64,000 nt of DNA. It comes from Symbiodinium natans (taxonomy: Eukaryota > Sar > Dinophyceae > Suessiales > Symbiodiniaceae). Numbering within the stretch: position 1 is the first letter of the stretch; each line of letters starts with the position of its first letter. The notes below the pieces were generated by a model that did not search any database, was not told the origin of the DNA, and saw only the letters and a program-made list of their open reading frames with translations. Of this stretch, positions 20,932 through 32,427 are shown piece by piece. Both the position numbers and the translations under genes were made by a program. The stretch lies in assembly GCA_905221605.1 (NCBI GenBank), contig CAJNDS010002254.1, forward strand, positions 124,001 to 188,000. Direction: 5' to 3'.

Positions 20932-23741
20932 AGGGTCTGCTGACCAGTGGGAAGCTCTTTCTTCTTTTTGGCACGGCTGGCCGGCTTCGGGGCAGGCTCC
21001 CTTGCCAGCCCGGCTTCACGTGCACTTGATTCAGGAAGGGAAACCACTTCCTTTGTTTTGCCAGATCCCTTAGACACGTGCGACTCTGCAGCCGTAGGAA
21101 GGGAAGCCGCTTCCTTTAGAGTGGAAGAAGAACCTGGTGAGTCCGGCCGCCCAGGAGGCGTGGAAACCGAGGCCTGGGCATGAAAGGACAAGGTTTGGTT
21201 GTTGTGGAGTTTTTTACAGGGTTTCTGGAGACCTAAGCAAGGCTGAGAGTGGCCTGGAAGGAGGGTAAGATGGCACCCGGAGCACAGCCATCTACGTCCC
21301 TCATTTTTGAGCCGGTGCGTCGGGTGGAGGGTAGGCCAAAACTGGGGGCCATTGTGGGGCATGTCAATGCACGGCTGCGCTAGCAAACGTTCTAGCCTAT
21401 CCATCTCATGAACCTGCTGGAGGTAAAGCTTACACTTCACACAAGTGATTGCCAGATTATTTGTTTTTAACCCCCCTACTTGCCAGACATGGCCACCTAC
21501 TGCTTCCGGGACATCCACTTTCGCCAACAAAAGCTGGCGTTTGTTAGGCCCTTTGGGTGGTTGGGGTTCCTGCCTTTGGCTACGGGGGACAAAATCATCT
21601 TTTGAGGCATGTTTCAAAACAACCACAGCTCGCGACGCCAGGTAATCGCAGATCCTGGTTACGAGCCTATCCAGGTCCTGGACTTTCCGCCCTGCAACAG
21701 GCGGTATGGTGGCAGCCCGTTTGCCTGCCAACTCGTCGGCGCACTGGTTGGTGTGGTGTCTCCAAAGCTGGGAAAAGCCAAACCTAATTTCGAACTCACG
21801 GCTAGTTAGGTGGGATTTTACCCAAGTGGGCCTTATCCTACCACGGTCCTCCCAGACCGGGCCCCAAAAAGCCGGGGTTGTTTTTTGAAAGGATTTCTTG
21901 GTGAGGGTCTTAAGGGCTGGTTTACAGTCCCCCGTGAGGTCAACCTGACCAAGGGTGTGTTTAATCGTCTGCACAATGGCATAAGATTCACCGTGCGCGA
22001 CGCTTGTTCCGGGGGGGGTGAGGCCGGACATGGTCCCTAACTCCTGAAACAGACCATCTTGAACCCGCCCCACGACAACAGACCAGCTCACTCTTCGCAA
22101 TCGCGGATCCTTGGTGAACTTGCCCCCTGACGCGTCCGTAGCAACCACCAACCCGTCTGCTACTACCTGGGAGGACGTGAGAAACACGCCTGTCTTGACC
22201 ACTTCTAGGTCCCCCGAGGGAGCGACTGGGAGGTATTTAAGGGGGAGCATACCCCGAAGCCACAGGCAGTCATCAGGGAAACGGCGCTTCTCCGCCAGAA
22301 CGTACCCCGGTAACCGCATGCCACCAGGGAAGGAAGGGCATTCATACATGAGGTGACGCAAGGTGGCCCCGGGATCGCCACAAAACTTACAGACATCCTT
22401 GCCACCATTGCCGTTATGGAGAATGGACCCTTGGAAAACAGCCCGGTAGGCGTACCGGGTTGTTTTGGCGCGCACTGACTTGAGCAGGCGACGCGGGACC
22501 GTCCAGTCGACCCCGCCAGCAGCACCCGCTGCCGACGAGGTCGATCCAATGCGACGAGACCTCTGGGTCTTGATGATGTCCATGAGGAAAGACGAGGTTT
22601 GGCAGACAACCGAAACCTCAGAGGGCTTGATCTCGAGAACACGCTCCTCAAAAACCCAGCGGGAAGGATCATGGCCGTCGACCTGGAGGTCGCGGAGGTA
22701 TTGACACATGGCAGAGATGGGTCCAGTGACCACGGACCAACCGTGCTTCGCAGCCTCCAGCCGCTTCCAGACCACTCGCCAAGTGTCCTTTACTGCCTCC
22801 CATCCCATGCGGTTACATCTGGCCATCATCCTGAAAAGACTTTCCACGTGCTGGGTTACCACAATAAGGTAGGGATCCTGAACCTCGTGGGCCGTCATAT
22901 CTAGGATGGTATCCGTTGAACCGTATCGGCTCCTGCCTGCGTGTCGGGCTACCGCTGCGCGCATGGTCTTCATATGTTTAGGGGCAACCCCTTGTGCTTC
23001 ATGGCCATAAAGACCCGAGGTGACCACACTAGAACGGTGCAACCGTAGCCGGACGCGGCGTGACGGGATACGAAGCTTACCCAACTTCAGGTTACGAAGG
23101 CTACCTACCCGGAAGCGTTTCTGGGCAGTAGTAGTCCTGCGCCGACGGCCACTGCCACTGTCAAGGCCTAAATCCTTGACCACGTCGACTATGTCAGGGT
23201 CCCCTGGCCGCAGCAGCTGTCGCAGCGCCGCGGCCGAGCGGGGTGTTCCGGCCACAAATTTTGTTTTCTCTTGGCTGAGGACGAGACCTTCAGCCTGAAG
23301 ACTGGCCTTGAGCACTCGAAAGGCTTCATAAGCCGCTCCCGCGGCTATATCCGGCGAGGCATGGAGGGAGTCTGCAGAGACATCGTCCAACCATACGTCG
23401 CAATGATGCAAGCCTGTGACTCGTTTCAGTCTATGTAAGGGTTCAGACATGGTGAGCTTGGCCAAGGTGGGAGCGTACGGGCATCCCTGGATCATGCCCC
23501 GGCCTGGGAAGATGGTGGGACTGGGCTGGGATTCCCCCACCACCGTGCGACCTCCTTGGTAGAGGCGAAGGGAGAGGCACAGGGCCAAGGCTGGGAAAGA
23601 CAACCGCAAGCCTTGTTCGCAAAGCCTCTGCCAAGAGACGCTATCGTAAAACCCATTAATGTCAACAAACAACGAGACAGTGTGCAAACCCTTGACTCTG
23701 GCAGACTCTTTGGAGCATTTCCTGGCCAGGGCAACGTCCAA
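20913..23741 (-). pseudogene. LINE B ORF2 C-terminal part: RT, RNase H, Cys pairs
   Basis: 942 codons open on the minus strand. Near the N-terminus are RT motif A (FVDINGFYDSV), motif B (GMIQGCPYAPTLAKL) and motif C (VWLDDVSAD, with the two catalytic Asp). A thumb-like basic region follows. The RNase H domain shows DASGG, HGESYA, TGDCKPA and a late ADELAG block. The C-terminus has CVKCKLYLQQV and, about 60 residues later, RRWLCSGC, matching LINE C. It would copy element RNA at a nicked target. The first RT blocks lie in another frame at 23,767-24,585, so the enzyme is broken. Confidence 0.8.
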
Positions 23742-23766
23742 CGAGGTTCGGCCTGGAATCGCCGAG

Positions 23767-24585
23767 TCAAAAGGATGATCCGGGATGTAAGAGTCCAGCC
23801 ACTGGCTGACCAGTCTTACACCAAAGCCGCCACAAGACCGATGTAAGACCGATAGGTCTTTCCTTCAAGGCACTCTTGGCCAGAAGTACAATCTGGACCT
23901 GGGAAACTTGGAGGGGAATGGCAAGGTCCTCCTCCATTTTGTTGAAGACGTTGGCTAGGACTGCACACGCGTCCCGAGGCAGGTCTCGAAGATCATTGAA
24001 ATCCCAGCCGTCCGGGCCTCCTTTTTTGGGATTCCTGGCGGCGCATATCTTAGCGACAGAGCTAGCAGAATGCTTGGGCAGGGAACGGACCTGCTCCCGG
24101 GCTAAGTCAAACAAGGCATCCCATACTTCCCCTTGGAGCGGAGCTGGCGACACCAGGTTACCCTGCCAGACCTCGCACCAAAATTCGAGCCGTTTATAGG
24201 GCCGCGCCAGGGGAGTGAACTCCCGATACGGCCGTTCCAAGGTTTGCTCATCAGCTCGAAGGGAGCGGTAAAGGGGGCGGAGGTGATCATTTTGCGCCTC
24301 TTCTAGCCACTTGGAGTAAGACTCGGAGTTCTGGGAGGTCTGGGAGGCTAAAGCTTCCTTATATTTTGCCTCAACCTGGGGCACCAACTCCCGAGTGAGG
24401 CTGCTGCGGTCATCAGCATGAACCCAGCCCTTTAGGACGGGAAGAAGGGGGTCGTCCGGAGGGATGGAGGCGAAGGCCTCTGAGGATTTGGGGACCATCC
24501 CTGTCTGAAGCCAGGTGCGCCATCTATCCCAGATAGCCATAGGCCCTCCTGTCCAGGCACCGCCGCCAACTGGGTGCGAGGCCAA
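23767..24585 (-). pseudogene. LINE B ORF2 middle part: linker and start of RT
   Basis: Contains the pre-finger and finger blocks of a non-LTR RT: KKGGPDGWDFNDLRDLP, then VLLAKSALKERPIGLTSVLW. LINE C has the parallel KAPGPDGWCYEMLRALP and MLPKNETSERPIGLT. The frame closes at 23,767, just before RT motif A appears in the neighbouring frame, so a frameshift lies near 23,750. Confidence 0.8.
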
Positions 24586-26244
24586 CGGCCTGCGGGGAAG
24601 GTCGACCCACCAGCCCTTTCCTGTGGTGGCCTGGGCCTCCGACTGAGCCGGACCGTCGACAGGGACTGGAGACTGGGGTGGACGACGAAGAAGTCAATCT
24701 CGGAGTCCCCTCCCGCCGTAGGAGACCCACTGCCAACCACCCGGGCCCTGCCACCTTTCTTCATACCTGGAGTTAAGGAAGTCCTGAATCGGAACGTTAA
24801 AATCCCCACCAACCACCCACATACCTTGAAGGAGGGACAAATGTTGGGTAAGACTGGACAGGATGAGATCATTGACTGGGCTATCCAAGCCAGTCCCACT
24901 TTCTAGGTACAAGGAGATCCAATTGAAATCTACCCCTTTGGAGCGCAACGCCACAATGACATAACCGCAGCCTTGCGAGGCGTGGAAGGTCACTAGAATC
25001 CTGGGCCCCAAGTGATTTTTGACTGCAATCCCTACTCCTCCTAGGGGGTTGCCTTTTGCACTTTTCGGACTAGCAACACCAAAGAGCACAAACCCCAAAT
25101 TCATCAAATGACGGGTCTCAGTCTTAAGGTCCTCTTTGGTGAGGTGAAGTTCTTGCAGCATAAGAATGTCCGGGGACAAGGTATGGGCCCATTTCCGGCG
25201 ACTCGACCGCCATCGGGTGACATTGGCCGAACAGACCTTGAGATTCCTAGGCTTAACTTCGTAAGAGTTGGCAGAAAGATCCTCCGAACCTCGAAGGACA
25301 AAAACCCAGTCACTTGGGCTCGGGTTGGGGGAAGCAAGGGCCTGAAACATTTTGTGGACCACCAAATACTCCAAAGTCAAGGGGTCGGTGGGTTCGTCAT
25401 CTTCGAAAAGGCCTACCATGCTAGACTCCACCGACAGAAAGCCCTGCTGAAAGCCCCGGGACACCAAACCCGCTAACTGGCCCCACTTGTCCGTCTTTTC
25501 ATGCTGAGTTGTCGTGTTCCAGGCTACGATAGCTGAATCCAAAGGCTCCCTAGCCTTGAGAGGCCGGGCCGTCCTGTTGCGACGTCGTCGGGTTCTTCTG
25601 CTGCGACAAGACGACTGGGTACCTGTGGGTCGAGATCCACCTCCCGAGACGAGGGGAGTAAAAGTGCTGGGGGTTTCATACAACTGCATGTCGCACAAAG
25701 CCTCCAGAGGAAAATACCTCGGTCCCGTCACCAAGGGATGGTGGACCACCTCATATTGGCATAGCGCTGCTAAAGAAATTGGGACTGGTGAGGGATCTTT
25801 GGCTGGTACACATTCCGCTCCAAGCGAAACCTGCCCCAAGCCTGAATCCCACTCCTTCTGGAGGGGCAGACCCTGACACATGCCACACAGAACCGCGTGT
25901 CTAGATGACCGGGTGTATCTTGGAAGCTCCACCAGGCAACTCTGACACTCAGGCACCACGGCACATTCATGGGAAGCCCATCCTCGGCACAGCCGACACA
26001 AAACTGCAAGCGCGAGACCATCCCCTACCTGGAAAAGGGTGTGGCACGGGTCCTCCCCGGCCTGACACCTGCAGACCTCACAACAGCTAAGGCTGAAGAC
26101 ATCTGCTTGGGAAGGGGATTGGCAAAACGTCTCGGGCAAGGTGACAAAATTTTGGCCAAGGGGAAAAACACGGGTTGTCGGGGAGAGGGACGACTCGGAC
26201 AAGTGCGGGGGAAACAGGTTATCCCTGGAATCCAAAACCCCCAA
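24432..26244 (-). pseudogene. LINE B ORF2 N-terminal part: Cys-rich region and EEP endonuclease
   Basis: The frame 26,244-24,694 (516 aa) begins with a Cys/His-rich segment (CCEVCRCQAGEDPC and LCRLCRGWASHEC; possible PHD/RING-like zinc binding). It then has an Arg-rich linker and an endonuclease/exonuclease/phosphatase domain with ANVTRW, ILMLQELHL, GGVGIAVKN and VVGGDFNVP. The end of the domain (GDSEIDFFVVH, the SEID...H block) lies in the frame 24,899-24,432, so a frameshift is near 24,750. EEP enzymes of LINEs nick the target so that RT can prime there. LINE C has no comparable Cys-rich N-terminus. Confidence 0.8.
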
Positions 26245-26271
26245 CGCCCTACAAGCCCCGAACCCAGCTCC

Positions 26272-27146
26272 CTAACCCGTCTGCGATGCCTGACCCGGGG
26301 CCTGGCCCCCCGCTGGTCCCCCTGGCGGGGTTCGACTTCGGCCTCGTGCTGCGAGGTCAGGCATTGTCGAAGCCTGCGAGGGTGGCAGACCCGGGGGAAG
26401 GCCTGGATCGACCTGCATGCGTCTGCGCTTGGCTTCATCGGACTTAAGAGCTTCCAGCTTCCTCTTTTGCTCCTCGGTAAGGCTGGCCTCTTGCATGCCC
26501 AAAGCCTGCAGAACAGATTCCACTCCATTGTTGACCTCTTCCGCACAATGCTTGACCACCTTGTCTTCATATTCCTTGGTGGTCTTTGCGACTTCCACCT
26601 TTGCCTCCTCGATGGCATTCTGGATGTCCTGCATCTTGTGAAGCATTGCTCGCAAATTGTCCTTTGCTGTGTCGATCTCCTCCTGCAGCCTCAGTTTCCT
26701 CTGGCCCAGATCACGGAGCTTGCCCACCGAGCTGCGAAGAACATCCCCAGCCTCCTTGCCCTCCTGGCGAGGGTCCGGGGTTGGGGTCGCCGGCAGGGCG
26801 TCCACGATGACCTGGGGAAGGTCTCCGACATGCTGCTGCAGGAGCGCAACAAGATCCACATCCTCTGTGCGAGCCGGCTTGGCTTCAAACCCTGCTTCTC
26901 TCAGCTGCACACAGGCCTCGTCAGGAAGAGTATCCCATACCTTCCGCAAGCAGTCATGAACCTTGTTGGTCTTGGGCTTGCGAGGTCGGGTTTCGGCTCC
27001 GGCTTGGACCAGATCTTGGGGTTGGGCACATCCGTTGGCCACTTTGTTCCGCACCACTGACACTTGGGGAACTTGGGCACCTTTGCCGCGAAGATCCAGC
27101 TGGCCGGGCCACACTTCTTGCAAACGTGATAACGTCCACCAGCCAT
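26272..27146 (-). pseudogene. LINE B ORF1: zinc ribbon plus coiled coil
   Basis: The ATG at 27,146 opens MAGGRYHVCKKCG with a second pair in PKCQWCGTKWPTD, a CxxC...CxxC ribbon like that of LINE C ORF1. A frameshift near 26,980 moves the sense to the frame that runs to 26,272, which contains KVWDTLPDEACVQLREAGF and a long heptad-like coiled coil (LRDLGQRKLRLQEEIDTAKD onward). The C-terminus is Pro/Gly/Arg-rich. Probable RNA-binding, chaperone-like ORF1 protein by position and composition. Confidence 0.65.
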
Positions 27147-27184
27147 GGTGACTGCGAAGAGGCCCCGAGCCCTAAAGGCTGGGC

Positions 27185-27745
27185 TCAGATGTTGGACTTG
27201 TTGAGTTCGGCACACCACCTCTGCCGGCGAGCCTCCGACAAAAGTTTCCCGGCGTCGGCAATCCAATCGTTCCGGGTCTTGGACCAGCGAGCCAAAGCAC
27301 GGAGTTGGTTTGTTACCCTCTGCCCCGGTGTGAGGTCCCGGGCACTGGGCTGTTCCTCAAACTCGGCTTGCAGATAGGACCTGATCGAGTCCTCCAAGGG
27401 CACCCTCTCGGCTACCCCAAAGCGCTGCACCTCAGGCGTGCGGGATCGCTCTCTGCCCGCCGTGGGTTTGGAGGACCACAGCCCTAAGGCCGGGAGAAAA
27501 CAGGCCCGAGCCCTGAGGCTGGGTGAGTGCAATGCAGCCACAGCCCTAAGGCTGGGTGAGTGATATGCAGCCACAGCCCAGAGGCCGGGTGAGTGCTCTG
27601 GCACAGTATGGCTCAAGCGAAAAGGCCGAAAACAAAGGGGGCCTGGTACCTTAACCCAGTTGAGGCCCAGAACCCGGTTCACAGCTACTCGCTCAGCTAC
27701 TTGTGCACCCCACCGGGGTTTGAGCAGAAACTTGAGCCATGTCAT
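27185..27745 (-). CDS. LINE B small upstream ORF (ORF0)
   Basis: 186 codons; I do not recognise it. The first ATG (27,745) lies inside the 13-bp target sequence itself (reading ATGACATGGCTCAAG), so translation from this copy would depend on the insertion site. The N-terminal two thirds include three near-identical repeats of PSLRA(V/R)A-type text made by a 35-40 bp DNA repeat. The last ~90 residues (RVPLEDSIRSYLQAEFEEQP onward) look more like ordinary protein. It ends 39 bp upstream of the ORF1 ATG. Confidence 0.3.
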   Translation of the reverse strand: MTWLKFLLKPRWGAQVAERVAVNRVLGLNWVKVPGPLCFRPFRLSHTVPEHSPGLWAVAAYHSPSLRAVAALHSPSLRARACFLPALGLWSSKPTAGRERSRTPEVQRFGVAERVPLEDSIRSYLQAEFEEQPSARDLTPGQRVTNQLRALARWSKTRNDWIADAGKLLSEARRQRWCAELNKSNI

Positions 27746-27751
27746 ATTTTC
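27739..27751. repeat. 13-bp target copy 3
   Basis: Identical ATGTCATATTTTC between LINE B and U1b. Confidence 0.9.
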
Positions 27752-30253
27752 TTCAGCAAGCGCGAAGCGTTACCCAGTGGGCGTACATCATGCAAATGAA
27801 TTCACCCGGAGCCCCTAAGGGGCGAGACATAGTCTCTCGGGCTGGTCGGCCAACCTGCTACGGCAAAACCTCAGCTCAAGGCTGGGAATGTGGTGCACCC
27901 ACATACTACCTACAGGCGCCTATGACACAGTTTAGAGGCTCTGACCGCTAGTAGAACAGGTCAGATGGAGGACTGTGGCTTTCACTCGTCCGAGTCGCCA
28001 GCTGTACAAAGCACTTCGCTTTTCCTACTCCTCTCATCGTACTGACCATAGCCCAAGCAAAAGACCTGCTCCCAGCAGCGAGTCTGTGTCCATCACATCA
28101 GAGGAAGGAATTCTCGAAACCGCAGCCCCGAGGCTGGGAATCCATGGCATAACAGCACCCGCACAGGAGCACAAGCGACTGTCATGCACTGATTCCACAG
28201 CCTTTAGGCCTGGTTGAACACAGCCAACGAACTTCCTAGCCTCACGCCCAAACAGCCCAAGGGGGTCCTCTACCTCACCTTACACAAAGCAGCAGCCCCT
28301 CAATTTGGTATCTTTAGCGCGGGGCCCACGCACTCCCCTCAACCAGGCGCAGGGAGCGACGCTTTCCCTTCAACTAACTACGTGCAGGCGCAGGGAACAA
28401 CGCCCTGCTAGACTTTCTGCAAGAAAGATTTCGAAACCCCGAAGACTGCTCCCAGGGACCTGCTGACTGCTCACTGGGAAAGGGCCAAAACGAACCAAAT
28501 GGACCCACACAGTAAAGGGACCTTCCCTGGCTGCTGCAAGCAAGGGAAGGGAACCGACTGCCCCTGTAAAACCCCAGACTGTTTCAAGGGAAGGGCCAAA
28601 TCAGGACTCTGGGCCCCACGGCACGCCGACCCGTATGATCTTTGGTGCCAGCAGGCCAACTTTTTCGAAAAGTGCTAAAAAGGGATTCAGGGCAGAAAAC
28701 CTCGGCAAAAGCCTATGCCAGCAACAGCATGTTGCATTTTTTGCCTCTGCGCTACACCCTAAACCCCAAAAGAGAAAACACCGGAACAAAAAGGACAGAA
28801 TCCGGACAACAAGCCAAAAAAAGCTCATCACCCTTGCAATCTCGCACAGCGAAGAAGAAGGAGTGACTATTGGCCTGCACCTCGCGAGCCTGCAATTAAT
28901 GCCCAGTGAGGAGACGAGATACAGGTCCTGAGCTGCCTGGAAAGCCCCATGGTGCGCTTATCCCATACCTGGTGGTAGGGCGAAGGCAGGCAGTCCAGGC
29001 AAGGAGGGAAAGTGACTCAGCCGGCTGCATCCACCGTCAGCAAGCAGACAGCACTGCCAAGTACCTACCCTAAAACCAGCCCTAAACCCAGGGCACCAGC
29101 GGCAGGAGCAGTCACAAGGTCTGAGAAAAGGACTACTCTCTGCCGCCGGCGCATAGGCCTGCAGGGAAGCCCCAGACAACCCTACAGAGGGCCTAAAGCC
29201 ACTGCCTCATCTCAAAGTGAGGCCATTACCAAACGCATCCTAACCAAAAAGCTTAACGTCCTCCGCACATGGGCAACTGGCCGAGAACGAAACGCGCCGC
29301 AACCATCTAATTAAGGCGAAAATCCAATGGCGAGCAAGGAACCACACAGCTCCCTATGTGCCGGACACACTGTTGGCACTTGCTTGGGTGCATCTGCATG
29401 GTTGGGGGAAAAGCCAGCCTCAACACAATTGGCGAGGCCTGGGTTTAGGATGCATCACAACCCCCATGGTCCCTTCAGAGACTATTGGATGGGACCAGGG
29501 CCAACAAGCCTCGCAAGGAACCCCCAATCACTGAAGCGAAGACCATGAGAGCCCAGGCTGGGCCGACCTCACGACACCACACATGGGTAGGCCTGCCTGG
29601 GAGGAGTGCTGTGCCAGATTTCGGCCGATACCTCAAATTGCCAGCTAGGCCCTGAGAAGGCCACTTCTGATGTGCAAACCACAGCCTCAAGGGCGGGGGC
29701 AGTTACACCTCAGCCTAGAGCCGAGGACAGGTGGGGTCTGGATAGAAGTGGCACAACAGCGTCCAGGACGAACCTTCCTGCAAAAATGCTGTGAAGCGGC
29801 AACTGTAGTATGACTAATCTGATCGGCGCGGCTAGTCACAACTCAGCCCGTTCGCCTTCAGGAGAGCTGCTTCCGCACGATAGACTTAAGCCAAGTAAAA
29901 TCAAGAAATCAAGGCACCACAATGGCAAATTAAGGCTGGCGGCCACGATAGCACTGAAGGCCTGAGCACTACGCCTCCTAGCTGGAGGGGAAGTGATGCC
30001 CACCTCCCACCTGGAGGGGATGTGGTGCCCACCTCCCAGCTGGAGGGGTTTGCCCAGTAGCTCAAGGAAGGGTGCAACGCAGAACCACAGCCCCACGGCC
30101 GGGTAAAAGCTCTGACACGATATGGCTCGGGCGAATAGGCCAAAAACAAGGGGGTCCAGTACCTTAACACAGTTGAGGCCCGAAACCCAGGTTCACAGCT
30201 ACTCGCTCAGCTACTGTGTGCACCCCACCGGGGTTGAGCCGAAACCTTGAGCC
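27752..30253 (-). mobile_element. Non-autonomous unit U1b (2.50 kb)
   Basis: Close copy of U1a over its whole length, with a ~50-bp insertion near 28,480-28,530 and small differences elsewhere. Same head (GGCTCAAGGTTTCGGCTCAA) and same tail as U1a and LINE B. No coding signal. Confidence 0.8.
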
Positions 30254-30266
30254 ATGTCATATTTTC
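30254..30266. repeat. 13-bp target copy 4
   Basis: Identical ATGTCATATTTTC between U1b and LINE C. Confidence 0.9.
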
Positions 30267-30788
30267 TTCTCGGAGCGCGAGGCGCGGCCGCCGAAGCGGC
30301 AATTCCTAAAACCGTCCTTGGGTTTTCCACCTTTGGTGGAGGAGCCTAAAACTTCTACCACACTTACTCCTCACTTTGGAGGGTTTGCTCAAGACCTCTT
30401 TGGGCCGTTGCCCTACAAGCCCTTCAAGAGGTGCCCTGCTTGTTCCCCCCTAAAGGGTGGGTAAGTGTGGTGGTGGTTGACGTGTAGGCCCATACTCCCC
30501 AAGGTGGGTGAGTGAAAACAGGCAGAGGCCATTCCGGGTTGGCTTGGGGCATCCCTGCCGGGAAGTTGTGCGAACACCACTGCAGAGTGGACGAGGGCCT
30601 AAAGAAAGCTACCGCTACCCTACTCCTCTCTTTGGAGGTAAGCTGGACTACACAGGACTGTACAGGTACAGGCCCTGCAAGAGGTGCCCTGCTCCCCCCT
30701 TTTCGGGTGGGTAGGTGTAGCGGTGGGTGCTGCGTGGGCCCCCGCATGTGGTGTGCACAGGTGGGTTTTGCCCCCCTTCCCGGCGGGC

Positions 30789-32227
30789 TTACGCCTCAAG
30801 GTCTTCAATTGAGGCGAAGCACCAGTCCCCGCCACTGTTGACTCCATTGACCGTCATCGGGAGGCACAGGTTCAGCGAGGGACTAGGGATGATGACCCCT
30901 TGACGGACCAAAGTCCCAAGAACCTCCTTCCCCCCATCTGTGGCAAGGAGGCGCTGCCTGAAGGCGATGGCGAGTCGCCGTGGGCTCGAATGGTCCGTGC
31001 GGACGACGCCGCGGGCCCACGCCGCTACCTCGGGGGTGGTGGCTTCGATCCACCCCCACCATGAGGCAATGCGAACGCGTTGGGGAAACCCAAGCGGGGC
31101 ATCTTGGAATGCCCAACCCCCACAATCAAGGGCCACGATTTCCGCGGGCCCTTGATCGGGCCCGTGTGGATTGGGGGGACGCACCCCCCAATTCTTTCTG
31201 TTCAGGTCCCTGACCCAAATGCCAGCACCCACAAGGGCTGTGAGGACCATGAACATGTGCAAGACCTGGAGGTTGGAGGGCTGGTCAGGCAACAGCGTAA
31301 GAGACGCTCAACCTCCAAGACCTCAATCTCCAGGGTCTTAAAGTCACGGATGGTGAGCTGCCCCGTCCCCACCATCCTGGTTTGCGTGGCACATAAACCT
31401 GGGAGCCGTTGCCCAATGGTTTGCTCAATCCCATGGTGGCTGGGATCTGCTTTGAGAGCAACCTTCCACACCTTGCCTTCTGAGGTAGGTGAGGTGTACA
31501 CTGCTCGCGTTCCCCCTATGCCCAGGAGGCTGGAACCCTTGAAGGTTGGGAAGCAATCCAACCACAAGGTTGGGCCGAGGTTAGACAGCCAGAAGTCACG
31601 GTTGTTGCTACGGCGAACCCGGTCAACCGTGAGGTGGAGGCTGTCTGCCAAGAGAGGCCAAGGTGGAAGAGGTGCCGCCTCTCCAGACGACTCTTCGGAG
31701 CTAAACTCCTCGGTGGATTCCTGCTTGACTGGCATGGGGTCAGTGTTTGCCTCTCCCCCCTCGGCAGGTGGGGTTGGGCTCGGCTCAGGTTGGTGCCGCG
31801 GTTGGTCGGGTGAGGCTCGTCGAAGCTCTGTTGAGTTCGACGATTGCGAGGGGGACTCCGCAGCTGGTGCTTCTGCATCAGTCTCCTCTTGGCGCGGTGT
31901 GCGGCTGCGGCTCGTTGAGGGACTTCTTTCTGCTGGAGCCCCCCGTCTGACGGGGGGAGGTGTAGGTGGTCTGGCGTGACCCCTTTCCTCTGCCGGGTGT
32001 GGGCCTGTTCGGGCATTCTTGCCTTGCCCCTTGGGAGGTGGCCACAAACCCAGCTGCTTAAGGCGATCTCTGTCCTTCTTGGAAGGCCGCTTGAAGGGGA
32101 TCTCGCCTTTACCTCCAGGAGGATGGCCCCCTTTGCCTGCTCCGGGAGGTTGGCTCCCCCCCCCTTTACCTTTGCCTTTGCCTTGAGGAGGCTGCGCCCC
32201 CTTTCCTTTGCCCTGGCCCCATCCCAT
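30789..32227 (-). CDS. LINE C ORF3: kinase-like protein
   Basis: Starts at the ATG at 32,227 with a GKGKG repeat, then about 150 residues of Pro/Ser/Arg-rich disorder. Around residue 235 a glycine-loop-like LGIGGTRAVY (near 31,510) is followed by KVWKVALK (candidate catalytic Lys, near 31,453) and GIEQTIGQRL (candidate helix-C Glu). The frame closes at 31,202 in nonsense. The overlapping frame 31,292-30,789 carries on with VLHMFMVLTALVGAGIWVRDLNRKNWGV (trimmed core: VRDLNRKNWGV, like the catalytic loop HRDLKxxN) and EIVALDCGGW (like DFG). One base separates the two frames. Distance and order of motifs fit a protein-kinase or phosphotransferase fold. Substrate unknown. A related N-lobe is in LINE B. 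Confidence 0.6.
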
Positions 32228-32427
32228 ATCTACAGGTTCTAAGGTAGCTAAACTGCCCTACGGCTGCTACCTGTGTTTGAGACCAGCGGCTGCAGTGTGG
32301 GGATCTTATTCCATACGGGAGGTGAGGGCAGGCAAGTGGAAATCAGGCAGGTGCAAAGGTACTGAAGGGTAGTTTAACAAAAGACACTACAAAATGCAGA
32401 TTTCACATTGTTCAGACCTGAAAATTA

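Larger units (their letters stand above)
19661..27738 (-). mobile_element. LINE B: non-LTR retrotransposon, decayed (8.08 kb)
   Basis: Minus-strand order from the head at 27,738: ORF0, ORF1 (zinc ribbon, coiled coil), ORF2 in pieces (Cys-rich N-terminus plus EEP endonuclease, RT, RNase H, Cys pairs), the ORF3 remnant, then a 3' tail shared with U1 units. No LTRs. ORF1, ORF2 and ORF3 all carry frameshifts. The head reads GGCTCAAGTTTCTGCTCAAA followed by CCCCGGTGGGGTG. Flanked by 13-bp target copies 2 and 3. Confidence 0.85.
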
